Shown here: positions 1 to 5,410 of the stretch, in pieces | Position numbering within the stretch: position 1 is the first letter of the stretch | How the letters are laid out: the number at the start of each line of letters is the position of its first letter | Source: Synergistota bacterium | Lineage (GTDB): Bacteria > Synergistota > JAGHAJ01 | NCBI GenBank assembly: GCA_021161545.1 | Contig: JAGHAJ010000075.1 | Location: 1-5,452, forward strand | Direction: 5' to 3' | DNA length: 5,452 nt | Translations under genes and position numbers: made by a program | The notes under the pieces: model-generated | What the model was told of the DNA's origin: nothing | The model's database searches: none | The model's input: the letters and a program-made list of their open reading frames with translations, nothing else

Positions 1-579
1 GATATATTCATCACACTCAGCGCAGTTGCAAACAGGTTCAAAGTTGCACAGCTATCGCTTGGTGCAAAGATACACGACCCGAAAGACCCAGCACATTCAC
101 TCAAACCAATGTTCATACAGGTAGTACACACACTCTTCTCACTTATAGAAAAAGATACCCACTACTGGAAAAGTATAAAAGAGCTCACCACCCCTCCTAT
201 ACTTGGTAATAGCAAATATGAAGAGCCTCCAGAAGTAAAAATAGATAGAGACGCTCTATTTAATGGTTTCTACGAAGGACTTAACAAATTTAAAGGATTC
301 TACAACGCTATTCTAACAAAGGAATCCTCTGCAGGTCTATTCAGTCCTGAAACCACACCCGAAGCATGGGCAAATGTCTTATACGACTTTCTCCTATACT
401 TCAAGAGGACAAAGGACAAACAAAAAGTTGTAGAGAGGCTACTACCTCTATACCTCGGAAGAACTCTCGCATTCGTCACAAACACAGAAGAACTATCAAA
501 TCTGGAAGCAGAAAATATCATACAGAGACAGGCAGAAATATTCTGGGAGAGAAGACAGAGATTCATCGAAAAGGCATAA
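1..579 (+). CDS. Glycosyltransferase, GT-A fold (GT2/GT81-like), C-terminal part only
   Basis: This is the 3' part of a gene cut by the left window edge. The frame is open from base 1 and gives 192 residues ending at TAA (577-579). The ATG at 109 is internal, because the conserved sequence begins before it. Near the start lies a segment reading LGAKIHDPKDP, followed by LKPMFIQVV. From memory this matches the C-terminal half of bacterial glycosyltransferases related to glucosyl-3-phosphoglycerate and mannosylglycerate synthases, where the His of the KIHD-like motif helps bind the catalytic metal. The rest is a charged, mostly helical tail with no membrane segment or signal visible, so a cytoplasmic enzyme is likely. 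The DxD motif and donor site would lie upstream, so donor and acceptor are unknown. It converges on the spe operon, with a hairpin five bases after its stop. I am fairly sure of the superfamily and unsure of the exact product. Confidence 0.72.
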   Translation, partial: DIFITLSAVANRFKVAQLSLGAKIHDPKDPAHSLKPMFIQVVHTLFSLIEKDTHYWKSIKELTTPPILGNSKYEEPPEVKIDRDALFNGFYEGLNKFKGFYNAILTKESSAGLFSPETTPEAWANVLYDFLLYFKRTKDKQKVVERLLPLYLGRTLAFVTNTEELSNLEAENIIQRQAEIFWERRQRFIEKA

Positions 580-606
580 AAACCGGGCACCACTCTCTGG
601 TGCCCG
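578..606 (-). terminator. Rho-independent terminator of the spe operon (leftward)
   Basis: A perfect 9-bp inverted repeat, CGGGCACCA (584-592) and TGGTGCCCG (598-606), encloses a 5-base loop. Read leftward, the stem is followed by GG and then five T residues (578-582), the usual intrinsic terminator layout. Read rightward, the stem begins five bases after the glycosyltransferase stop but is followed by TTGAAATC, without a U-tract. It should therefore end the pdaD-speE-speB-speD transcript best, and may only slow or protect the rightward one. Confidence 0.8.
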
Positions 607-622
607 TTGAAATCTATGTAAA

Positions 623-655
623 GCCTACCTCCCGATGAAGTATCAAGAGGTAGGC
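623..655. terminator. Second hairpin at the end of speD
   Basis: A perfect 9-bp inverted repeat, GCCTACCTC (623-631) and GAGGTAGGC (647-655), has a 15-base loop that contains the speD stop codon (643-645). One arm lies inside the last codons of speD. Leftward it is followed only by TTTACATAG, a weak U-tract, and rightward by ACAAGC. It could be an auxiliary terminator or a 3'-end stabilising stem acting with the stronger hairpin at 584-606. The pairing is seen directly; the role is inferred. Confidence 0.5.
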
Positions 656-1038
656 ACAAGCTTTCTTCGTTCAAGTTTGGGAGAGAGGTTCCCTCTTTGC
701 ACCTCCATAGTGGTATAACGACTACTTTTAAGCCTCTGAATAATATATTCAAAACCCAACCACGGGTCTGCTGTATCTCCGCAAGTAAAAAGGTCAACGG
801 CAGCATACCCATACTCAGGCCAGGTATGAATAGTTAGATGTGACTCGGATATAATTACAACACCACTTACTCCATAAGGGTCAAACTTTCTAAAAGAAGA
901 ATCAATTACCTCCGCACCACTTCTCTCTGCCGCTTCGGTCAGAATAGACTGCAGTTCTCTGATGTCATCAAGGACATCTACATCACACTCGTAAATCTCT
1001 GCCAGAATATGTCTTCCAAGAGCCTTGTTCACAGACAA
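643..1038 (-). CDS. speD: S-adenosylmethionine decarboxylase proenzyme
   Basis: The enzyme decarboxylates S-adenosylmethionine to the aminopropyl donor for spermidine synthesis in the cytoplasm. The 131-residue protein fits the short bacterial/archaeal class (Thermotoga, Bacillus SpeH type). The self-cleavage site is in SESHLTIHTWPE: cleavage is expected between E65 and S66, turning S66 into the pyruvoyl group and giving beta and alpha chains. H71 (processing) and C86 in LFTCGD (catalysis) line up with T. maritima Ser63, His68 and Cys83 at a constant offset of three. The opening ALGRHILAEIYECD is typical. The chosen start is TTG at 1038, eight bases after AGGAGG (1047-1052); a GTG at 1032 is the alternative but sits 14 bases from it. 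Only one base separates the start from the speB stop, so the two are probably translationally coupled. It is the last gene of the operon and ends in a hairpin. Confidence 0.95.
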   Translation of the reverse strand: MSVNKALGRHILAEIYECDVDVLDDIRELQSILTEAAERSGAEVIDSSFRKFDPYGVSGVVIISESHLTIHTWPEYGYAAVDLFTCGDTADPWLGFEYIIQRLKSSRYTTMEVQRGNLSPKLERRKLVPTS

Positions 1039-1039
1039 T

Positions 1040-1915
1040 TCAGACCCCTCCTCCCCATTGAATTATCAGGTCGCGCGCAATTCTCGCGCCCAATAAGGAG
1101 GTTATCCCTTCCCTATCATACGGTGGAGAAATCTCTACAATATCTCCTCCAATAAACTCAACCTCCTTTAACGAATAGAGAAAATCAAATAGTTCCATAG
1201 ATGTTATTCCGCCCGGCTCAGGTGTGCCAACTCCTGGTGCATATGCCGGGTCAACTACATCAATATCAATGCTCAAATAGACTTTCTTACCTTTGAGCTC
1301 TTTAACCAGAGTACCCACATTGCGAAGGACATCATGTGGATAAAGGTGCGTATTGTCCCTTGCCCACAGATATTCCTCCCTCGTTGCAGACCTGATACCC
1401 GCTTGGTATATCCTTTCCGGTCCTATTAACTCAGCAATACGCCGAATAACCGTAGCATGCGAAAAGGCTTCCCCCTCATAGCTGTCCCTTGTATCCATAT
1501 GGGCATCCACCTGCAGTACTACTATGTTCTCTATCTCCCTTATCACCCCCTTTATAACCGGATAAGTTATGAGATGCTCCCCACCTATCGCCAGAAACTT
1601 CCTACCATCTCCCACTATATCTCCAATTAGGTCCTCTATCACCTCAAATGACCTTTTCAAGTTGCCAAATGGTAGGTCTACATCTCCTATATCTGCAAAG
1701 GCTGTCTTCTGCAAACTTCCACCTACAGAAAGGCTGTAATCCTCCAAAACATAAGAGTACATCCTCACCTCTTGAGGAGCAAACCTTGTCCCTGGTCTAA
1801 AGCTCACCGTAAGGTCCAACGGTATCCCAAGAAAAATCAGAGAAGCTTGGGTACACTTCGCCAAGCTTCCCATAAATCTCGCATAGTTAACCGTACTCTT
1901 TGTGTAACCCTCCAT
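1040..1915 (-). CDS. speB: Agmatinase-family ureohydrolase
   Basis: This is a ureohydrolase of the arginase/agmatinase family, expected to release urea from agmatine (giving putrescine) or from N1-aminopropylagmatine (giving spermidine). The dinuclear manganese ligands are all present: H114 in GGEH, D137/H139/D141 in DAHMD, and D217/D219 in SIDID. The last motif is followed by VVDPAYAPGVGTPEPGG, the usual family signature. The frame continues upstream to a GTG at 1954, which would give 304 residues and overlap the end of speE. I prefer ATG at 1915 (291 residues) because an AGGAGG-type site lies at the right distance. With this start there are 20 bases between the speE stop and speB. Its place beside pdaD, speE and speD argues for a polyamine role rather than arginase or formiminoglutamase activity. 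Sequence alone does not choose between the two agmatine-derived substrates. Confidence 0.92.
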   Translation of the reverse strand: MEGYTKSTVNYARFMGSLAKCTQASLIFLGIPLDLTVSFRPGTRFAPQEVRMYSYVLEDYSLSVGGSLQKTAFADIGDVDLPFGNLKRSFEVIEDLIGDIVGDGRKFLAIGGEHLITYPVIKGVIREIENIVVLQVDAHMDTRDSYEGEAFSHATVIRRIAELIGPERIYQAGIRSATREEYLWARDNTHLYPHDVLRNVGTLVKELKGKKVYLSIDIDVVDPAYAPGVGTPEPGGITSMELFDFLYSLKEVEFIGGDIVEISPPYDREGITSLLGARIARDLIIQWGGGV

Positions 1916-1920
1916 AAGGA

Positions 1921-1928
1921 CCCCTCCT
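1921..1928 (-). promoter_or_regulatory. Ribosome binding site deciding the speB start
   Basis: AGGAGGGG on the minus strand lies 5 to 7 bases before ATG at 1915 and after the speE stop (1936-1938). The upstream in-frame GTG at 1954 has no comparable site and would overlap speE. This is the main reason for calling the shorter SpeB. Confidence 0.8.
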
Positions 1929-1935
1929 AACCTCT

Positions 1936-2769
1936 TTACTCCATACCCACCCACTCTCTCACAAACGGCGGTAAAACGAAGGCAGCCTTATGAACATCTG
2001 AATTATAATATCTCGTCTCAACCGAACAGGCTCTCCTCGGAACACTAACATCATACTTCTTTGAACCTATAGTATAAGTCCACATACCACTTGGATAGGT
2101 GGGCATAACTCCCCAGTATATCCACACACTCTCAAACACCCTCTTTATATTACCATAAGCTTCCCTCAATATATCCAGCTCACAAAAAGGTGACTCGGTC
2201 TGTGCTACAAATATACCATCTTCCCTCAACGCCTCATATATACTCCTATAAAACGGCACCTCAAACAAAACCTTGGCTATATCTACAGGGTCAGTAGAAT
2301 CCACTATTACAATATCATAGTAATCCTTTTTTGTGCTGACATACTTTACTCCATCCTCCACCTTAACCGTAACTCTCTTGTCCGAGAACCCTACACTTAC
2401 CGTTGGGAAAAACTCCTTTGAAACTCTGATAACATCTTCATCTATATCTACAAGCTCTATGCTCCCTATATCCTGGTGCTTAACCACTTCTCTCACAGTT
2501 CCGCCATCACCGCCACCTATAACAAGCACTCTCCGCGGAAAAGGATGCGCATGCAAAGGAACATGTGCCATCATCTCATGGTAGGTAAACTCATCCTTCT
2601 CGGTTATCTGAATCGCACCATCTAACGCCATAAGCCTTCCATATTCATAGGTATCAACAACAACTATTTCCTGATACTTACTCCTACCATGATACAAAAC
2701 CTCTTTCACTCTGCAACTGATTCTCAGATTCTTTGTCTGCTCTTCTGTAAACCAGAGTTCTAAAGACAA
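1936..2769 (-). CDS. speE: Spermidine synthase / polyamine aminopropyltransferase
   Basis: The enzyme transfers the aminopropyl group of decarboxylated SAM to an amine acceptor (putrescine, or agmatine in thermophiles that use the Thermus-type route). The 277-residue protein has the family order: an N-terminal beta-stranded part with ALDGAIQITEKDEFTYHEM (about 48-66), the Rossmann donor-binding loop VIGGGDGG (83-90), the acidic VEDG (137-140), the catalytic DSTDP loop (157-161), and the acceptor-side TYPSGMWTYT (224-233). D157 and D160 match the catalytic Asp pair of the Thermotoga enzyme. The residues after DSTDP (VDIAKVLF) differ from the usual VGPAEGLF. The start is TTG at 2769, nine bases after AGGAGG. 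The ATG further upstream is followed directly by an in-frame TAG and cannot serve. The gene begins 14 bases after the pdaD stop. The family is certain; the acceptor is not. Confidence 0.93.
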   Translation of the reverse strand: MSLELWFTEEQTKNLRISCRVKEVLYHGRSKYQEIVVVDTYEYGRLMALDGAIQITEKDEFTYHEMMAHVPLHAHPFPRRVLVIGGGDGGTVREVVKHQDIGSIELVDIDEDVIRVSKEFFPTVSVGFSDKRVTVKVEDGVKYVSTKKDYYDIVIVDSTDPVDIAKVLFEVPFYRSIYEALREDGIFVAQTESPFCELDILREAYGNIKRVFESVWIYWGVMPTYPSGMWTYTIGSKKYDVSVPRRACSVETRYYNSDVHKAAFVLPPFVREWVGME

Positions 2770-2778
2770 CTACATATA

Positions 2779-2785
2779 CCTCCTT
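2779..2785 (-). promoter_or_regulatory. Ribosome binding site of speE overlapping the pdaD stop
   Basis: AAGGAGG on the minus strand shares bases with the pdaD stop codon (2784-2786) and lies nine bases before the TTG start at 2769. An ATG-TAG pair in the same frame lies between the site and TTG, which rules out an ATG start. The overlap suggests coupled translation of pdaD and speE. Confidence 0.7.
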
Positions 2786-3248
2786 AGTACCACATAATAG
2801 CAGCAGCGATCACAGAACCATTCTTTTTAACAACATGGGACACGCTACCAGAAAATACCTCTTTCAAGACATAACCTCTCATCTCAAAAGATTCCTTCAC
2901 CATGTTCCGTACTATTTTTTCAGCTTTTTCTTCACTGCAATTACCAGAAAACTCCATAATAACCCCTACATTGCTTGGGTCTTCCGGGACCCCAATTGCC
3001 ACAGCAGCAGTTATAGTTTCACCCATTTTGCTACTGCTAATGGTACCATATGCCGTGGGCAGCAATGCTCCTTCTGGAACATGCATCTCCTTCACTACTT
3101 CCGCATGCGGAGGGAATATGCTACTCACCTTCAGCAGATTGTAGTTTCCAATTCCAGCATCCAGCAGTGCCTTATCGAAAGATGTAAGCAGCGTATCTCC
3201 TTCCCCTTTACCTACAACAATCGCTGCCTTTCTCGGTACAGGTAACAC
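2784..3248 (-). CDS. pdaD: Pyruvoyl-dependent arginine decarboxylase proenzyme
   Basis: The enzyme decarboxylates arginine to agmatine, the first step of this operon's pathway. The 154-residue protein matches the methanogen-type family (M. jannaschii PvlArgDC) along its whole length, from memory. The self-cleavage site is KVSSIFPP: cleavage is expected between S42 and S43, leaving a small N-terminal beta chain and an alpha chain starting with a pyruvoyl group. E99 in IMEFSGNC matches the catalytic Glu109 of M. jannaschii, and N37 in GNYNLL matches its Asn47. GALLPTAYGTI and FEMRGY are further family signatures. The start is GTG at 3248, eight bases after AAGGGGG (3257-3263). The protein begins about ten residues later than the archaeal enzyme, which is short but leaves the core intact. 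It is first in the operon, just after a strong promoter. It uses no PLP, unlike SpeA and AdiA. Chlamydial AaxB belongs to the same family but serves acid or arginine metabolism; the spe context argues for biosynthesis. Confidence 0.94.
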   Translation of the reverse strand: MLPVPRKAAIVVGKGEGDTLLTSFDKALLDAGIGNYNLLKVSSIFPPHAEVVKEMHVPEGALLPTAYGTISSSKMGETITAAVAIGVPEDPSNVGVIMEFSGNCSEEKAEKIVRNMVKESFEMRGYVLKEVFSGSVSHVVKKNGSVIAAAIMWY

Positions 3249-3282
3249 CCCGCCATCCCCCTTTCACGCACAAACTTACCCT

Positions 3283-3310
3283 ATTATATACAAAACACCC
3301 CCCATGTCAA
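3283..3310 (-). promoter_or_regulatory. Consensus sigma-70 promoter of the pdaD-speE-speB-speD operon
   Basis: On the minus strand TTGACA (3305-3310) and TATAAT (3283-3288) are separated by 16 bases; both hexamers match the consensus exactly. Transcription would start near 3276, leaving a leader of about 28 bases that contains the AAGGGGG site before GTG at 3248. The leader is too short for a riboswitch or attenuator. A perfect promoter suggests strong, largely constitutive expression unless a repressor acts here; I see no clear operator palindrome. Confidence 0.88.
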
Positions 3311-3326
3311 CCTTCTATCTCACAAT

Positions 3327-3335
3327 ATTATACCA
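3327..3335 (-). promoter_or_regulatory. Possible second, extended -10 promoter upstream
   Basis: On the minus strand TGGTATAAT (3327-3335) is an exact extended -10 element (TGn plus TATAAT). No good -35 lies at 16-18 bases; the best, TTGTAG (3352-3357), is 19 bases away with three of six matches. AT-rich tracts (3341-3381) lie just upstream and could act as an UP element. A start near 3320 would run into the same operon. It may be a weaker tandem promoter or chance in AT-rich DNA. Confidence 0.45.
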
Positions 3336-3381
3336 TTAAAGCCGAAAATTTCTACAAATTCAGCAAAAATTTACCTTTTAT

Positions 3382-4455
3382 TTACAAAAGCTCTTTGTAT
3401 CCCCTTCTATCCATCTCCTTCAATATGTGCTTTAAACCATCTACTTTCGCCCGGGGGATTACAAGTATTACATCATCGTCTTCAACTATAACGATGTCAT
3501 CTATCCCATATGTGATTATAGGTTTGGTCTTGCTTTTTATAATGCATCCTCTGGTAAAAAGCCCTATGTGTTCACCAAGCACCACATTGCCATTATCGTC
3601 TTTCTCATATACTTCATCCAGTGCAGACCAGTTACCTATGTCACTCCAACCCACATCTATCGGTATAACCATTGCCCTCTTCGTACGTTCCATAACTCCA
3701 TAATCTATAGATATAGGTTCAAGCTTTGCATAGACAGTTCTCACCACTTCGTCCTCATCCTCAGTTCCAAGAGCCTCTTCTATTCTTTCCATACCAGCAT
3801 ACAAAGAAGGCAGAAAATCCCTTATCTCCTCAAGTATCACAGATGCCTTCCATACAAAGATGCCACCATTCCACAAATAATTACCATCCCTTATGTATTC
3901 CACTGCCTTTTCATAAGAGGGCTTCTCTACAAACCTTTCTACCTTCCTTACAACAAAATCACCATTCTCTCTGAAAGGTTCTCCCTGTTGTATATATCCA
4001 TAGCCCGTGCGTGGAGTAGTTGGTTTTATCCCAAGCGTAACGAGATAACCTTCTCTCGCAATATCTGCCCCTACAGAAAGTGCTCTGAGAAAACCTTCCT
4101 CGTCTTTTATTACATGGTCTGCTGGCAGCACTACCATTACCGCTTCAGGGTTCAACCTATAGAGTTCTAAAGCACTGAGGGCAATGCAGGGTGCCGTATT
4201 CTTACCTAATGGCTCAACGATGATATTTTCAACGGGTATCATGGATAGCTGATTATACACCTCATGTTTTATGTGTTCATTCACAACTACATATATATTC
4301 CTATCAGGAATGAGTGGCTCTATTCGGCTCACCGTCTGCTGCAACAGGCTATTTTCTCCATCAAAGGATATCAACTGTTTTGGAAAGTGCCTACGGCTGA
4401 GAGGCCAGAATCTTTCACCTCTACCACCTGCCATAATAACTGCCTTTAAAGACAA
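3382..4455 (-). CDS. manC: Mannose-1-phosphate guanylyltransferase
   Basis: The enzyme makes GDP-mannose from mannose-1-phosphate and GTP in the cytoplasm. The 357-residue protein is a nucleotidyltransferase with the family signature AGGRGERFWPLSRRHFPKQ (9-27), which binds the nucleotide phosphates. Next come EPLGKNTAPC (81-90), PADH (111-114) with the probable metal ligand D113, FVEKP (175-179), NGGIF (196-200), IDYGVMER (250-257) and DVGWSDIGNW (267-276) with the second metal ligand D272. The last 75 residues are the left-handed-helix-like linker of this family. There is no C-terminal cupin phosphomannose isomerase domain, so this is the short, monofunctional form and another gene must supply mannose-6-phosphate. 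The start is TTG at 4455, eight bases after AGGAGG (4464-4469); the next in-frame ATG is inside the signature. Thirteen bases separate it from the rmd stop, pointing to one operon. No clear terminator follows. Confidence 0.93.
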   Translation of the reverse strand: MSLKAVIMAGGRGERFWPLSRRHFPKQLISFDGENSLLQQTVSRIEPLIPDRNIYVVVNEHIKHEVYNQLSMIPVENIIVEPLGKNTAPCIALSALELYRLNPEAVMVVLPADHVIKDEEGFLRALSVGADIAREGYLVTLGIKPTTPRTGYGYIQQGEPFRENGDFVVRKVERFVEKPSYEKAVEYIRDGNYLWNGGIFVWKASVILEEIRDFLPSLYAGMERIEEALGTEDEDEVVRTVYAKLEPISIDYGVMERTKRAMVIPIDVGWSDIGNWSALDEVYEKDDNGNVVLGEHIGLFTRGCIIKSKTKPIITYGIDDIVIVEDDDVILVIPRAKVDGLKHILKEMDRRGYKELL

Positions 4456-4463
4456 ACCCCATC

Positions 4464-4469
4464 CCTCCT
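4464..4469 (-). promoter_or_regulatory. Ribosome binding site of manC overlapping the rmd stop
   Basis: AGGAGG on the minus strand runs into the rmd TAA (4469-4471) and lies eight bases before TTG at 4455. An ATG just after the site is in another frame. This supports the TTG start and coupling of manC to rmd. Confidence 0.7.
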
Positions 4470-5410
4470 TAAACTAACGCTCTCCAGTAATTCAGGAGGT
4501 CTCTTAATGTCTCTTTTATCTCATACTTTCTCTTCCAGCCAGTTTCTTTCACCAGCTTTGAACAATCCCCAACCATCACAGGTATATCTATCTCCCTAAG
4601 CTTACTTTCGTCAATCCTTACTTCTACCTTAGTATCCGTCATATCAATGAGCATATCCAATATGTCAGATATCCTGTAACCTTTACCCGAACAGACATTA
4701 TACACATCCCCTTGTCTACCATACCGAACAAGTAACATATAGGCATTGATGACATCTCTTACATCGGTAAAATCCCTCACAGCACTTACATTTCCTACTG
4801 CAATCACAGGCTCTTGCTTGCCCTTCTCTATCATCGCAATTTGCTTAGCAAACGAGGAGCAAACAAACCTTGGAGACTGCCCCGGACCGGTATGATTAAA
4901 CGGCCTAACCCTCACAACAGGAAGTCCATATACAGAGAAATACTGATAGCCGAGCAAATCTGCCGAAGCCTTGCTAACTGCATAAGGAGACAGCGGCCTC
5001 AAAGGTGTAGTTTCATCTGTCGGGAGAAGCTTTTCATCCACCACGCCATACTCCTCACCACTACCAATCAAAACCACCATAGGTCTTTCACTAAGCCTAC
5101 ACGAGACACTCAGGATGTTGAGTGCCCCACGAAGATTGACCTCAAACACCTGCCACGGATCATCAAAGCTATCAGGAACAAATGATATACCCGCAAGATG
5201 AAATATCACATCCGGTTTCAAGGCAAAGAGCAGTTCATTAACCCTATTTGGGGATACTACATCACAGACATGATACACCGCAGAGGTAGGCAATTCCTCT
5301 TCACACTCACTTTTACAGGTGGCATGGACCTCATACCCCTGCCTTGCAAGAGCATCAACCAGATGTCTTCCCACAAAACCCTCTCCACTAGTAACCAGAG
5401 CTTTCTGCAT
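4469..5410 (-). CDS. rmd: GDP-6-deoxy-D-mannose reductase (GDP-4-keto-6-deoxymannose reductase)
   Basis: This extended short-chain dehydrogenase should reduce GDP-4-keto-6-deoxy-D-mannose to GDP-D-rhamnose. It has 313 residues with ATG at 5410, which lies six bases after AAGGAAG and overlaps the upstream stop as TGATG; a TTG one codon earlier is possible but closer to the site. The catalytic residues are S117 in IGSGEEYG and Y143/K147 in YAVSK. The stretches RPFNHTGPGQSPRFV, RDFTDVRD and YNVCSGKGY are typical of the GDP-mannose dehydratase/reductase branch, and the length fits Rmd rather than the longer Gmd (about 340-370). The nucleotide loop reads TSGEGFVG, with Ser where the family normally has the first Gly of TGxxGFVG. 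It lies between a probable gmd end and manC. Another 4-keto-hexose reductase or epimerase is possible but less likely. Confidence 0.85.
   Translation of the reverse strand: MQKALVTSGEGFVGRHLVDALARQGYEVHATCKSECEEELPTSAVYHVCDVVSPNRVNELLFALKPDVIFHLAGISFVPDSFDDPWQVFEVNLRGALNILSVSCRLSERPMVVLIGSGEEYGVVDEKLLPTDETTPLRPLSPYAVSKASADLLGYQYFSVYGLPVVRVRPFNHTGPGQSPRFVCSSFAKQIAMIEKGKQEPVIAVGNVSAVRDFTDVRDVINAYMLLVRYGRQGDVYNVCSGKGYRISDILDMLIDMTDTKVEVRIDESKLREIDIPVMVGDCSKLVKETGWKRKYEIKETLRDLLNYWRALV

Noticed and set aside
300-812. Minus-strand open frame of 170 codons across the convergent gap
   Set aside because: It runs antisense to the glycosyltransferase, through the terminator hairpin, and over the end of speD in another frame. 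The protein has no recognisable motif.
1070-1090. GC-rich GCGCG / CGCGC inverted repeat near the end of speB
   Set aside because: The stem is only five bases, lies in coding sequence encoding conserved C-terminal residues, and has no U-tract, so it is probably incidental.
1916-1954. Longer SpeB starting at GTG 1954
   Set aside because: The extra 13 residues overlap the end of SpeE and have no good binding site, whereas ATG 1915 has AGGAGGGG just upstream.
2835-3245. Plus-strand open frame of 136 codons opposite pdaD
   Set aside because: It lies wholly antisense to a clear PdaD, has no ribosome binding site, and shows no family features.
3249-3276. Riboswitch or attenuator before pdaD
   Set aside because: The predicted leader is about 28 bases and is mostly the ribosome binding site, which leaves no room for a structured regulator.
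3341-3381. AAATTT-rich direct repeats as an operator or CRISPR-like element
   Set aside because: There are only two short AT-only copies with no regular spacing or dyad. This fits an AT-rich promoter upstream region better.
3568-4170. Plus-strand open frame of 200 codons opposite manC
   Set aside because: ManC has an intact full-length family match on the other strand. The antisense product is rich in Tyr, His and Arg with no domain, as expected of a shadow frame in AT-rich coding DNA.
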